A stretch of DNA of 64,000 nt from the NCBI RefSeq assembly GCF_965278975.1, contig NZ_OZ257126.1, positions 4,650,001 to 4,714,000 of the forward strand, read 5' to 3'. Position numbers and translations under genes: made by a program. Below the pieces are notes generated by a model, which was not told where the DNA came from, ran no database searches, and was given only the letters and a program-made list of their open reading frames with translations. Positions 1 through 8,815 of this stretch are shown piece after piece; position 1 is the stretch's first letter, and the number at the start of each line of letters is the position of its first letter. The DNA is from Ferrovibrio sp965278975. GTDB taxonomy: Bacteria > Pseudomonadota > Alphaproteobacteria > Ferrovibrionales > Ferrovibrionaceae.

Positions 1-1268
1 ATGGTCTTGTTCGAGGTAACGCGGCTGACCGTGCTTTCGTGCATCTCGATGGCTTCCGCCACCGCCTTGAGGTTCAGCGGCTTCAGGTGATCGATGCCGA
101 GCCGCAGGAAAGCCTCCTGCTGGCGCACGATCTCGCTCGCCACCTTCAGGATGGTCTGCGCCCGCTGGTCCAGCGACTTCACCAGCCAGTTGGCCGAATT
201 GAGACATTCCGACAGATAGTTCTTTGTCGCCTTCTCGCGCTCGCCCTTGGCCGGGTTTTTAGCATCCGGCTTGCTGCGGGCAACCTTGGTATAATAGCGC
301 GTATTCACCAGCACGCGTGGCAGCGTGTCGTTATTCAGCTCCACCAGCCAGCCGCCATCGGAACCACGGCGCACATACACATCCGGGATCAGCGTCTGCA
401 CCGGCTCGCCGCCGAATACCAGGCCCGGCTTCGGGTTCAGCGCACGGATCTCCTTGATCATGTCCGTCAGGTCTTCCTGATCGACACCGCAGATCTTGAG
501 CAGGCCGGCGATATCGCGCTTGGCCAGCATTTCGAGATTATCCAGCAGCGCCTGGATCGCCGGATCGAGGCGGTTGCGCTCGCGCAATTGCAGGCCCAGG
601 CATTCCTTCAGGCTGCGGGCGAACAGGCCCGCCGGCTCGATCTGCTGCAGCTTGGCCAGCACGGCTTCCACCGCATCCGGCGGCGTGCCCAGGCGATCCG
701 CCAGGTCGGCCAGCGACTCGGTGATGTAGCCGGCTTCATCCAGGCTGTCGATCAGCGCCTGGCCGATCAGCCGCTCGGCCGGGCTTGCCGGGATAAGGCG
801 CCATTGTTCTTCCACATGGGCGCGCAATGAGAGGTCTTCCGACAGCGTCTGCTCCAGCGAGCTTTCGCCATCCTCGAAGCGCATGTCGCCGCCACGGCCT
901 GAAATATAGGAATCCGATGGGCCGAGGCCGCCGCCTTCGCCGCCATAGCTGTAGGCATCGGCGCCGCTGTCGCCGCCATCGGCCTCCACATCCATCGCCT
1001 CGCGCGCCGAGACGACGCTGGCATCGCCATCCAGATCGAGGCGGGCGGGATCGCCGCCGGCTTCGGCGACATCGAAGGCATCGCGGGCATCTTCACCGCC
1101 GCCTTCGCCATCCTGGCGTTCCAGTAGCGGATTGCGTTCCAGCTCCTGCTCGACATAGGCGGTCAGTTCGATATTGGACAACTGCAACAGCTTGATCGCC
1201 TGCTGCAACTGCGGCGTCATCACCAGGGCTTGGCCCTGCCGCAGTTCCAGACGCGGGCCGATCGCCAT
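1..1268 (-). CDS. rpoN: RNA polymerase sigma-54 factor, C-terminus cut off by window edge
   Basis: Sigma-54 directs RNA polymerase to -24/-12 promoters that need an AAA+ activator such as NtrC. The start ATG is at 1266-1268. The first residues (MAIGPRLELRQGQALVMTPQ, then LQQAIKLLQLS) are the Gln/Leu-rich activator-interaction region, followed by an acidic stretch and the core-binding region. The frame stays open to base 1, where KAVAEAIEMHESTVSRVTSNK is the DNA-binding helix-turn-helix. About 422 codons are visible; the RpoN box lies off the left edge. It follows lptB by 9 bp, a conserved alphaproteobacterial order. It is relevant to this window because the nitrate operon at the far end carries a sigma-54 type promoter. 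Confidence 0.95.
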   Translation of the reverse strand, partial: MAIGPRLELRQGQALVMTPQLQQAIKLLQLSNIELTAYVEQELERNPLLERQDGEGGGEDARDAFDVAEAGGDPARLDLDGDASVVSAREAMDVEADGGDSGADAYSYGGEGGGLGPSDSYISGRGGDMRFEDGESSLEQTLSEDLSLRAHVEEQWRLIPASPAERLIGQALIDSLDEAGYITESLADLADRLGTPPDAVEAVLAKLQQIEPAGLFARSLKECLGLQLRERNRLDPAIQALLDNLEMLAKRDIAGLLKICGVDQEDLTDMIKEIRALNPKPGLVFGGEPVQTLIPDVYVRRGSDGGWLVELNNDTLPRVLVNTRYYTKVARSKPDAKNPAKGEREKATKNYLSECLNSANWLVKSLDQRAQTILKVASEIVRQQEAFLRLGIDHLKPLNLKAVAEAIEMHESTVSRVTSNKT

Positions 1269-1277
1269 GCTAGCGGA

Positions 1278-2060
1278 TCACCAGCTGAAGCGTTCGCCGA
1301 GATAGACCCGGCGGACGTTCTCGTCGGCGACGATCTCGTTCGGCGAACCTTCCATCAGCACCTTGCCATCATGCAGGATGTAGGCACGGTCGATGATATC
1401 CAGGGTCTCGCGCACATTGTGGTCGGTGATCAGCACGCCGATGCCGCGATGCTTCAGATGCGACACCAGTTCGCGGATTTCACCCACGGCAATCGGATCG
1501 ATGCCGGCCAGCGGCTCGTCCATCAGCATGAAGCTGGGGCGTGTGGCCAGGGCACGGGCGATTTCGCAGCGCCGGCGTTCGCCGCCGGAAAGCGCCATCG
1601 CCGGGGTGCGGCGCAGATGGCTGATGGAGAATTCAGCGAGCAGGTCTTCCAGCATCGCCTCGCGCTTGTCGGCCTCGGCTTCCACCAGTTCCAGCACGGC
1701 GCGGATATTCTGTTCCACCGTGAGGCCACGGAAGATCGAGGCTTCCTGCGGCAGGTAGCCCATGCCGAGGCGGGCGCGGCGATACATCGGCAGGCCGGTG
1801 ATATCGGCGCCATCCAGCATGATCGAGCCATGATCGGCCGAAATCAGCCCGGTGATGATGTAGAAGCAGGTGGTCTTGCCGGCGCCGTTCGGCCCCAGCA
1901 GGCCAACCGCCTCGCCCCGCTGCACACTCAGCGACACATCGCGCAAGACAGGCCGCTTCTTGAAGCTCTTGCCCAGGCGATGGGCGGAAAGCCCGGGATG
2001 CGGATTTTCCGCTACCAGGCGCGGACCATTCGCCGCGCTATCGTCGTTCTGCGGCGTCAT
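1278..2060 (-). CDS. lptB: LPS export ABC transporter ATP-binding protein LptB
   Basis: Cytoplasmic ATPase that powers LPS extraction from the inner membrane with LptF, LptG and LptC. The 260 residues carry a Walker A (GPNGAGKTT, about residue 56), ABC signature LSGGERRR and Walker B FMLMDEPLAGIDP, and the length suits a single-domain ATPase. There is an N-terminal extension of about 25 residues before the ABC fold. The start codon overlaps the lptA stop in a TGATG arrangement, which implies translational coupling. LptF and LptG are not in the window. Recognition is firm from the motifs plus the lptC-lptA-lptB-rpoN order. Confidence 0.95.
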   Translation of the reverse strand: MTPQNDDSAANGPRLVAENPHPGLSAHRLGKSFKKRPVLRDVSLSVQRGEAVGLLGPNGAGKTTCFYIITGLISADHGSIMLDGADITGLPMYRRARLGMGYLPQEASIFRGLTVEQNIRAVLELVEAEADKREAMLEDLLAEFSISHLRRTPAMALSGGERRRCEIARALATRPSFMLMDEPLAGIDPIAVGEIRELVSHLKHRGIGVLITDHNVRETLDIIDRAYILHDGKVLMEGSPNEIVADENVRRVYLGERFSW

Positions 2061-2680
2061 CAGCCCCCCTGGCGGAACACGCCGATCACGCGCTGACCCG
2101 GCAAAGGATCGCAGACCGAGCGGCCGATATCCTGCTGCATCGTCACCTTGGCACAGCGCAGCACGCTTTCCTTCTGGGTCAGCACCACGTTGCCTTGCAG
2201 CACAATCAGCTTCTTGTCGACATTGTAATCGGCATAATCGCCCTGCGCCTTCTCGTCCGCCGACGAGATGAACACCTTGCCCTTGGCCTCGATGCGGCTG
2301 ATCGCGCCCATATCCGGTCCGCCGGCGGATGGCACCGGCGCGGCAGGGCGCTGCTGCGCCGGGCGCTGGCCCTGCGCCTGTGCAGGCGGCTGGGTATTGT
2401 TGCGGTCGCGGTAATACACCATCAGCTCGTCGGCGCGCAGCCGCATCTCGCCCTGCGCCACATCGACATTGCCGCGGAAGATGGCAAGCTGCCGTTCCTG
2501 CAGCACTTCAAGATTGTCGGCGGCAATCTCGATCGGCAGGTTTGAATTATTGCTGCTGTTGTTGCCACGGCGCTGGCCGGGCAGCCCTTGCGCCATAGCC
2601 TGGGCTGCAAGCAGCAGTGCAAGAGCGGAAGCGCCGAGTACGAAAGCGGAAGGGGCAGTGAATTTGCGCATGCTGGTCAT
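2060..2680 (-). CDS. lptA: LPS transport periplasmic protein LptA
   Basis: Periplasmic bridge protein that carries LPS between LptC and the outer-membrane LptDE complex. The 206-residue protein starts with a signal peptide (basic MRKF, hydrophobic core, AQAMAQG cleavage region) and continues into an OstA-type beta-jellyroll domain (PIEIAADNLEVLQERQLAIFRGNVDVAQG). A Pro/Gln/Ala-rich insertion near residues 98-120 is a species-level linker. The ATG at 2680 overlaps the lptC stop (ATGA). A second ATG at 2671 (MRKF) has better spacing from an AGG and would also give a good signal peptide, so the start is uncertain by three codons. Confidence 0.93.
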   Translation of the reverse strand: MTSMRKFTAPSAFVLGASALALLLAAQAMAQGLPGQRRGNNSSNNSNLPIEIAADNLEVLQERQLAIFRGNVDVAQGEMRLRADELMVYYRDRNNTQPPAQAQGQRPAQQRPAAPVPSAGGPDMGAISRIEAKGKVFISSADEKAQGDYADYNVDKKLIVLQGNVVLTQKESVLRCAKVTMQQDIGRSVCDPLPGQRVIGVFRQGG

Positions 2681-3393
2681 CCTGCGCCGCGGGGATTGAG
2701 CGTGGTCTTCACGCCGTTGATGAACACGATGGTCTTGCCGCGATCATAGACCCGCATGCCATTGGCGCGGATGCTGCCCAGCGAAGCATGGCCCCAGACC
2801 TTGTCGTCGCTGGCCAGCACACCGGTATTCAGGTCGATCTCGGCATTGATGCCGTGAAACTCATAGCCACGGTCGCTATAGACGTTGATGTCGCCATGCA
2901 GCGTCAGCATCCGGGCGGTGTTGTTGTAGACGCCGGTATTGGAGGTAAGCGAAATCCACGCCCCGTCATTCAAGGTGATGTCGGCGGAAATCTTGTCCAA
3001 CGTCACCAGCTTGGAATCATTCGGGTCCTGCATCGCGCGGTCGGCGGTGACGATATAGGGCTGGCCGTTGCTGTCGTTGCCACGGAAGCGCGGGTTGTTC
3101 ATCACCAGCGCCATCTCCTGGGTCTCGATGCTGGAAAAGGCCAGCCGGAAGCCGGTGTCGCGCTTGGTAAGCTGCGGCCAGGCAGCGATCAGGCCGACCA
3201 GGGCAACCGCGCCGACCGGCAGCACGAATTTCATGAAACGCACGAAGCCGCGCCGGCGCTGCACCACCTGGCCGGCGATGCCCTGCCCGCTGCGCGGCGC
3301 GAAATCATCGCGCAGGCGGCGCCCGGCAGCAGCAGAGGCGGCGGCGCCTGAACCTGTGCCGGTGGAAGTGCTATCCTGCGGGGCGTCTGTCAT
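2677..3393 (-). CDS. lptC: LPS export system protein LptC
   Basis: Inner-membrane bitopic protein that receives LPS from LptBFG and passes it to LptA. The chosen ATG at 3393 (MTDAPQDST) gives 238 residues: a cytoplasmic tail of about 50 residues, one membrane helix (FMKFVLPVGAVALVGLIAAW) and a periplasmic LptC/YrbK beta-jellyroll. The open frame extends further upstream to 3462, but that part overlaps kdsD and has no supporting signals. The gene lies 7 bp after kdsD and overlaps lptA by 4 bp, so it belongs to one translationally coupled unit. Confidence 0.92.
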   Translation of the reverse strand: MTDAPQDSTSTGTGSGAAASAAAGRRLRDDFAPRSGQGIAGQVVQRRRGFVRFMKFVLPVGAVALVGLIAAWPQLTKRDTGFRLAFSSIETQEMALVMNNPRFRGNDSNGQPYIVTADRAMQDPNDSKLVTLDKISADITLNDGAWISLTSNTGVYNNTARMLTLHGDINVYSDRGYEFHGINAEIDLNTGVLASDDKVWGHASLGSIRANGMRVYDRGKTIVFINGVKTTLNPRGAG

Positions 3394-3400
3394 GCCTGCC

Positions 3401-4510
3401 TCAGGTGATCCCGGCGCGCACGCAATCATGCATGTGCAGGATGCCGATGGGGCGGCCGCCATCCACCACGAACAGGGCGGTGATGCGGCGCTGGTTCATC
3501 TCGCGCAAAGCCTCCACCGCCAGCATGTCCTGCCGGATGGTGAGCGGCGACTTGGTCATCACGGTTTCCACCTTGCGCGCCAGGATATCGCCATCGATAT
3601 GGCGCCGTAGATCGCCGTCGGTGATGATGCCGACCAGCCTGCCCTTGTCGCGGCCCTGGCGGCCCAGGATGCCGATGCAGCCGAAGCTGCGCCCGGCCAT
3701 GGTCACCAGCGCCTCGCGCATCGCCGTGCCGGTGGGCACCAGCGGGATTTCCTGGCCGGCATGCATCAGGTCTTTCACCTTGATCAGCTGCTTGCCGAGC
3801 CGGCCACCGGGATGGAACACGCGGTAATGGTCGCGGGTGAAGCCCTTGCGCTCCATCAGCGCCACGGCCAGCGCATCGCCCAGCGCCAGCATCATTGTGG
3901 TGGAAGTGGTGGGTGCCAGGCCCATCGGGCAGGCTTCTTCCACCGGCGGCAGGATCAGGGCAATATCGGAAGCCTGGCCGAGCGCGGATTTCAGCTTCGA
4001 GGTCATGCCGATCAGCGGCATGCCGAACCGCTTGGCATGGGCAATCAGGTCGGCCATCTCCGGCACGTCGCCGGAATTGGACAGGCAGAGCAGCACGTCG
4101 CTGGTGGTGACCATGCCGAGATCGCCATGGCTGGCCTCGGCCGGATGCACGAACATCGCCGGCGTGCCGGTGGAAGCCATGGTGGCGGCGATCTTGCGCG
4201 CCACATGGCCGGACTTGCCCATGCCGGAAACGATGACGCGGCCCTGGGTGCCGTCGCCGCTGATGCGGTTCAGCACGTCGATGGCCTGGGTGAACTGGCT
4301 GTTCAGATTGGCGGCCAGGGCGGCAAGGCCGTTGGCCTCGGTGAGCAGCACGCGGCGCGCCACGGCGATATCCCCCGCCGGCTGCCCCACGCCGGTGGCG
4401 GAGGGCAAACGGGTCACCACGGCCTTGGACTTAACCTTGGCCGGGCGCGGCTTGGCACGGGAGCCGGCGGCCTTGCGGGGCGCTGCCGGCGACAGGGCGG
4501 TTTTGGACAT
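3401..4510 (-). CDS. kdsD: Arabinose-5-phosphate isomerase (KdsD/KpsF family)
   Basis: Interconverts ribulose-5-phosphate and arabinose-5-phosphate, the first step towards Kdo of the LPS core. The protein has a SIS sugar-isomerase domain (VIVSGMGKSGHVARKIAATM, AEASHGDLGMV, LSNSGDVPEM) followed by two CBS domains (VKDLMHAGQEIPLVP onward and VETVMTKSPLTIRQDMLAVE). At 369 residues it is about 40 longer than common KdsD because of a Lys/Ala/Pro-rich N-terminal tail. No strong ribosome binding site is visible at 4510 and no other Met precedes the SIS fold, so the tail could be overcalled. It heads the lpt gene group. Confidence 0.93.
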   Translation of the reverse strand: MSKTALSPAAPRKAAGSRAKPRPAKVKSKAVVTRLPSATGVGQPAGDIAVARRVLLTEANGLAALAANLNSQFTQAIDVLNRISGDGTQGRVIVSGMGKSGHVARKIAATMASTGTPAMFVHPAEASHGDLGMVTTSDVLLCLSNSGDVPEMADLIAHAKRFGMPLIGMTSKLKSALGQASDIALILPPVEEACPMGLAPTTSTTMMLALGDALAVALMERKGFTRDHYRVFHPGGRLGKQLIKVKDLMHAGQEIPLVPTGTAMREALVTMAGRSFGCIGILGRQGRDKGRLVGIITDGDLRRHIDGDILARKVETVMTKSPLTIRQDMLAVEALREMNQRRITALFVVDGGRPIGILHMHDCVRAGIT

Positions 4511-4633
4511 ACGCGGCGAGACCCACCTGCTGGAAACCGTCTAACAAGATTCGTGCCAAGTATGCGGAATGACCAAGAAAAAAGCAAACCGCGCGGCGGG
4601 TTGGAACGCAATCTAGTTTAGGCTGATTGCGGG

Positions 4634-5251
4634 CTAGTTGTGGGCGAAAATATCCTCTTCCGGCCAGCCGGCCAGATCGAGGGCGGCGCGGGCGGGCAGG
4701 AAATCGAAGCATGCCTGGGCCAGGGCGGTGCGGCCTTCACGGGCCAGCATCACATCCAGCACGGTCTTGAGCTGGTGCAGGTAGAGCACATCGGAGGCGG
4801 CGTATTTCTGCTGCGCTTCGGTCAGGCTCGGCGCGCCCCAGTCGGAACTCTGTTCCTGCTTGGAAATCTCCACCCCGATCAGGTCGCGGCAGAGATCCTT
4901 CAGGCCATGCCGGTCGGTGAAGGTGCGGACCAGGCGGGACGCCGTGCGGGTGCAGTAGACCGGCGTGCAGGAAACCCCCAGGTAATGCTGGATCGCGGCC
5001 AGGTCGAAGCGCGCGAAATGGAACAGTTTCAATACCTTGGGGTCAGCCAGCAGGCGCTTCAGGTTGGGCGCGTCATAGCCCTTGCCGGCGCCGAAGCGGA
5101 CCAGATGGGCATTGCCATCGCCGCCGGAAAGCTGCACCAGGCAGAGGCGGTCGCGCGCCGTGCGCAGGCCCATGGTTTCCGTATCCACCGCCACGCTGGA
5201 CCCCAGATCGAGGCCATCGGGCAGGTCGCCTTGATGCAGGGTGATAGCCAT
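4634..5251 (-). CDS. rnd: Ribonuclease D (single-domain DEDDy 3'-5' exonuclease)
   Basis: A 3'-5' exoribonuclease used in tRNA and small RNA 3' trimming. The DEDDy residues are visible: AVDTETMGL (Asp and Glu of ExoI), HFARFDLAAI (Asp of ExoII) and YAASDVLYL (Tyr and Asp of ExoIII). At 205 residues it is the short alphaproteobacterial form without the HRDC domains of E. coli RNase D. It lies between kdsD and tRNA-Leu on the same strand. The 123 bp between it and kdsD contains no other gene. Confidence 0.9.
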   Translation of the reverse strand: MAITLHQGDLPDGLDLGSSVAVDTETMGLRTARDRLCLVQLSGGDGNAHLVRFGAGKGYDAPNLKRLLADPKVLKLFHFARFDLAAIQHYLGVSCTPVYCTRTASRLVRTFTDRHGLKDLCRDLIGVEISKQEQSSDWGAPSLTEAQQKYAASDVLYLHQLKTVLDVMLAREGRTALAQACFDFLPARAALDLAGWPEEDIFAHN

Positions 5252-5334
5252 GCGCGCCGCTTGCTCTGATTCGCTGATTTTCGGAGGGGATTATGCTCCG
5301 CCGCGCCGGGTGGCGAAAGAGCATAGAAAAGAAT

Positions 5335-5421
5335 TGGTGCCCAGAATAAGACTCGAACTTACACGACCTTTCGGTCACTAGCACCTGAAGCTAGCGCGTC
5401 TACCAATTCCGCCATCTGGGC
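5335..5421 (-). tRNA. tRNA-Leu, anticodon CAG
   Basis: An 87-nt class II tRNA with encoded CCA. The acceptor stem pairs GCCCAGA with TCTGGGC. The D-arm region contains TTGGTAGA, the anticodon loop TTCAGGT is closed by CTAGC/GCTAG and gives CAG, the variable arm TGACCGAAAGGTCG is long as expected for leucine, and the T-loop reads TTCGAGT. The flanking 3' sequence shows no obvious terminator. Confidence 0.97.
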
Positions 5422-5601
5422 ATCGCGTGACCCGGGGGTCCCGTCGAGGCCGGTTAGATACGGGAAAGGGCCTGCCCCGTCAAGTGCCGCTCGTAACATT
5501 CGACGCCCAGGTGATACTGGGGGCGGTATCCCGGCTTGAAACCGATCCGGCCTCCGGGGATAACCGGCAGGACGCATGTTTCAGACAAGCCCGGAGCGGC
5601 A

Positions 5602-6717
5602 ATGGATTCGGTGGAATGCCTGGTGATCGGTGCCGGCGTGGTGGGGCTGGCGGTGGCGCGCGAACTGGCCCGGCGCGGCCGCGAGGTGGTGATCCTGGAA
5701 GCCGCCGATGCCTTCGGCACCGAAACCAGCGCGCGCAATTCGGAAGTGATCCATGCCGGCATCTATTATCCGCAGGGCAGCCTGAAGGCGCGGCTCTGCG
5801 TCGAGGGCCGCGACCGGCTCTACCGCTATTGCCAGGAACGCGGCGTCGATGCGCGCCGCATCGGCAAGCTGATCGTCGCCACCGATGCGGCGCAGAATGA
5901 TGAACTGAAAGCTTTGCAGGCCAAGGCGGCGGCCAATGGCGTGCATGACCTGCGCTGGCTGAGTGCCGCAGAAGCCCAGGCGCTGGAGCCGGACCTGCAT
6001 TGCACCGCCGCCCTGCTCTCGCCTTCCACCGGCATTATCGACAGCCACGGCTTGATGCTGGCCTATCTCGGCGAGGCCGAGGAACACGGCGCCATGCTGG
6101 CGCTGAATGCGCCGCTGCACAGCGCCATCTGGCGCGATGGCCGTTTCGAGATCGAGACCGGCGGGCCGGATGCGATGCGGCTGGCGGCGAAGCTGGTGGT
6201 GAACGCCGCCGGCCTGCATGCCCAGGCGGTGGCGAAAACCATTGCCGGCCCGCGCCACGATCTGATCCCCGGCAGCTTCTACGCCAAGGGCAATTACTTC
6301 GTGCTGTCAGGCATGAAGCCGCCCTTCTCGCGCCTGATCTATCCGGTGCCGGAACCGGGCGGGCTTGGCACCCATGTCACCATCGATCTCGGCGGCCAGA
6401 TGCGCTTCGGCCCAGACGTAGAATGGATCGACGCCATCGACTATCAGGTCGATCCGGCGCGTGGCGATAAATTCTATGCCGCCGTGCGGCGCTACTGGCC
6501 CGGCCTGCCCGATGGCGCGATCCAGCCCGGCTATGCCGGCATCCGCCCGAAATTATCCGCTGGCGGCGGCAAGGCCGATGACTTCGTGATCCATGGCGCC
6601 GCCCAGCATGGCGCGCCGGGCCTGCTGCATCTGTTCGGCATCGAAAGCCCAGGGCTTACGGCGTCGCTCGCCATCGCCACGCTGGTGGCGGATCAACTGG
6701 AACAGGATTGCCGATGA
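5602..6717 (+). CDS. FAD-dependent oxidoreductase, L-2-hydroxyglutarate oxidase-like
   Basis: Member of the DAO family. The N-terminus has the dinucleotide-binding motif VIGAGVVGLAVARELARRG, and the downstream ARNSEVIHAGIYYP and IIDSHGLM segments resemble L-2-hydroxyglutarate dehydrogenase (LhgO/L2HGDH). At 371 residues the length fits. The ATG at 5602 has a GGAG upstream and starts just before the Rossmann strand; the frame extends further upstream to 5536 without added domain sequence. It overlaps the next gene by ATGA, so the two are co-translated. The substrate is inferred from family resemblance only; glycerol-3-phosphate or other 2-hydroxyacid oxidation is not excluded. Confidence 0.8.
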   Translation: MDSVECLVIGAGVVGLAVARELARRGREVVILEAADAFGTETSARNSEVIHAGIYYPQGSLKARLCVEGRDRLYRYCQERGVDARRIGKLIVATDAAQNDELKALQAKAAANGVHDLRWLSAAEAQALEPDLHCTAALLSPSTGIIDSHGLMLAYLGEAEEHGAMLALNAPLHSAIWRDGRFEIETGGPDAMRLAAKLVVNAAGLHAQAVAKTIAGPRHDLIPGSFYAKGNYFVLSGMKPPFSRLIYPVPEPGGLGTHVTIDLGGQMRFGPDVEWIDAIDYQVDPARGDKFYAAVRRYWPGLPDGAIQPGYAGIRPKLSAGGGKADDFVIHGAAQHGAPGLLHLFGIESPGLTASLAIATLVADQLEQDCR

Positions 6718-7595
6718 CCGAAATCTCCGCCGAGCTAATCCTGGAAGCACAGGCTGATCTGGGCGAGTCACCCGTCTGGTCGGTGGCCGAGCAGAAACTC
6801 TATTGGATTGATATCAATGTCGGGAAGCTGCATCGCTTCGATCCGGCCAGCGGCCAGGATGACAGCCGAGATCTCGGCCAGGCCATCGGCAGCATCGCGC
6901 CGATAGCGGGCGGCGGCCTGCTGGCGGCTTTGCGCCACGGCATCTATCGCCTGGACATGAGCGGCGCGCATCCGATCCGCATCGCCAATGCGCCCTATGA
7001 TCCGAACATGTTCCGCTTCAATGATGGCCGCTGCGACCGCCAGGGCCGCTTCTGGGTCGGCACCATCTGCGAGATGCGCGACCGCGCCGCAGCCCTGCTC
7101 TACCGCCTGGATGCCGGCGGCCGGGTGCGGCGCATGATCGACGACATGGTGATCTCCAACGGCCTGGCCTGGAGCCCGGCCGGCACCACCATGTATCACG
7201 CCGATACGCCGGCCTGCACTGTATGGGCCTATGACTATGATCCGGCCAGCGGCACGCCCTCGAACCGGCGCGTGTTTCTCGATCTTAATGCCAGCGGCGA
7301 GCGCCCGGATGGCGCCGCGGTGGATGCGGCAGGCAATTACTGGCTGGCGCTCTACGGTGCCGGCAAGGTAGTGCAATTCAGCCCGGCCAGCGAACGCCTG
7401 CGCGAAATCCAGGTGCCGGCGCGCGCCACCACCATGCCGGCCTTCGGCGGCCCGGATCTGCGCCGGCTCTACATCACCAGCGCACGCCAGCGCCACAGCG
7501 CCGAAGACCTCGCCGCCACGCCGCTGGCCGGCGCGCTGTTCACCGCCGATCTCGAAACGCCCGGCCTGCCCGAAACACCCTGGGCGCCGCTCTAG
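6714..7595 (+). CDS. SMP-30/gluconolactonase family protein
   Basis: Six-bladed beta-propeller hydrolase of the regucalcin/gluconolactonase family, which opens sugar lactones using a divalent metal. Likely metal ligands are visible: Glu18 in GESPVW, Asn in SNGLAWSP and Asp in PDGAAVD. It is 293 residues, normal for the family. The ATG at 6714 overlaps the stop of the FAD oxidoreductase (ATGA), which argues against the TTG two codons upstream. Pairing an oxidoreductase with a lactonase suggests oxidation of a sugar or hydroxyacid followed by lactone opening, but the substrate cannot be read from sequence. Confidence 0.85.
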   Translation: MTEISAELILEAQADLGESPVWSVAEQKLYWIDINVGKLHRFDPASGQDDSRDLGQAIGSIAPIAGGGLLAALRHGIYRLDMSGAHPIRIANAPYDPNMFRFNDGRCDRQGRFWVGTICEMRDRAAALLYRLDAGGRVRRMIDDMVISNGLAWSPAGTTMYHADTPACTVWAYDYDPASGTPSNRRVFLDLNASGERPDGAAVDAAGNYWLALYGAGKVVQFSPASERLREIQVPARATTMPAFGGPDLRRLYITSARQRHSAEDLAATPLAGALFTADLETPGLPETPWAPL

Positions 7596-7598
7596 CCG

Positions 7599-8096
7599 TT
7601 ACATGCGGCCGAGATTCTGGATGCCGTCCAGCACCATGCCGGTGCCGATGGCGATCATCAGGATGTCGCTGTCGACGCGCACATAACGGTGGCGCGGCGG
7701 CGGCGGCGGCAACAGCACGATCAGGTCGCGCGGCACTTCGTAAAAGATCACATCCGGCGGCAGCGGATGCCCCACCACCCAGCGCTTGGCATGGCCCGGC
7801 GGCATGCAGCCATTGCCCTTCTTGGCCAGGCCCGGCGGGCAATGCACGGCATAGCGCGGCGCCTCGTAATAGTCGCGCACCACGCGGCGGTCGGCATCGC
7901 CGAAATTGAAGTTGATCTGGATGTTGGTATCGCCGCCACGCGGCTCGTGCTGGCGGTGCGGCGGGCCACGGCGGTCATCGTCATCGCCATGGCGGCCACG
8001 CCCCTTGCCATCGGCCCAGGCTGCATTGCTGAAGGCGAGAGCGCCGATGGCAGTGGCGAGAATGATCCGAGAGGCAAAACCCGTGCTGCGTTGCAT
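7599..8096 (-). CDS. Exported RcnB-like protein
   Basis: A 165-residue protein with a signal peptide (MQRSTGFASRIILATAIGAL, then a cleavable AWA site), then a His/Asp/Arg-rich low-complexity stretch (GRGRHGDDDDRRGPPHR), a CPPGLAKKGNGCMPPG motif and a C-terminal YVRVDSDILMIAIGTGMVLDG segment. The CPPG...GCMPPG and VLVDG-like tail recall the RcnB family of periplasmic proteins, named after a Ni/Co efflux modulator; most members have no known role. The ATG at 8096 was chosen for its AGGAAAG box six bases upstream. It converges on the SMP-30 gene with 3 bp between them and its promoter faces the lipoprotein gene. Confidence 0.7.
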   Translation of the reverse strand: MQRSTGFASRIILATAIGALAFSNAAWADGKGRGRHGDDDDRRGPPHRQHEPRGGDTNIQINFNFGDADRRVVRDYYEAPRYAVHCPPGLAKKGNGCMPPGHAKRWVVGHPLPPDVIFYEVPRDLIVLLPPPPPRHRYVRVDSDILMIAIGTGMVLDGIQNLGRM

Positions 8097-8341
8097 GGCT
8101 TCTTTCCTGTTCATGGCCGGCTGTGAGGCCACCGGCAATGCACAGGATAAGCCGCACGGTGGCAGGATCGTGGCGAAGGCGGGGATTTATCGCGGCGCCA
8201 TCCCGATCAATGAACATCCCGGTCAATAAATCCGCCGGGGGCTTCCCCGCTTAGCCAGATGCGGGATAGTCCCGAGATATCGCTTGCCGCCACCTCCCGG
8301 CAGGATCAATGATTGCGCGATAAAATAAGAACCGGGGGTTG

Positions 8342-8815
8342 ATGATGCGGGTGAAATTCCAGTCCTATGATTTAACGCGGCGCACCGGCTTTGCGGCACT
8401 GGCATTACTGCTGCTGCTCGGCGGCTGCCGCGAGACCGAACTGACCCGCATGGCGGCGGCGAATGACAGCGGCGCGCTGAATATCGAAACCGTGCGGGTG
8501 GCCGGCAATATCGGCGTCGCCCTGGACGATGCCTTCTCCGCCAGCTTGCGCGACGCGGTGCTGGCGGCCGTGCCCCGCAACAGCACGCTGCCGGCCAACT
8601 CGCTGATCGAGATCACGGTGACACGGCTGAGCGATTCCGCCGCCGGAACGGAATTGGAGGGCCTGGCGCGGCTGCGCAGCCTGCGCGGCTTCACCCGCGC
8701 CGAATTCGATTTGCGGGCAGCCAGCAGCGCCGCCGACATGGCGGCCCGGCGCCAGGAAATGGCAGCAGCCGTGGCCCGCCGCGCCCGCGAAGAGATCGCC
8801 GCGCGCGGACTCTAG
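8342..8815 (+). CDS. Putative lipoprotein of unknown function
   Basis: About 157 residues. A hydrophobic N-terminus (FAALALLLLLGGC) ends in a lipobox LGGC, so the protein is probably lipid-anchored at Cys29 or so. The rest is soluble, Ala/Arg-rich and without a motif I recognise; the central part (LPANSLIEITVTRLSDSAAG) resembles a beta-strand-rich domain of secreted proteins. Start choice lies between ATGs at 8342 and 8345; a GGGGG run precedes both. It overlaps the end of the opposite-strand gene at 8812 by 4 bp. Confidence 0.7.
   Translation: MMRVKFQSYDLTRRTGFAALALLLLLGGCRETELTRMAAANDSGALNIETVRVAGNIGVALDDAFSASLRDAVLAAVPRNSTLPANSLIEITVTRLSDSAAGTELEGLARLRSLRGFTRAEFDLRAASSAADMAARRQEMAAAVARRAREEIAARGL

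Noticed and set aside
3394..3462. An N-terminal extension of LptC into kdsD
   Set aside because: It overlaps the kdsD end and adds Cys/Ala-rich sequence before an ATG that suits LptC length and membrane topology.
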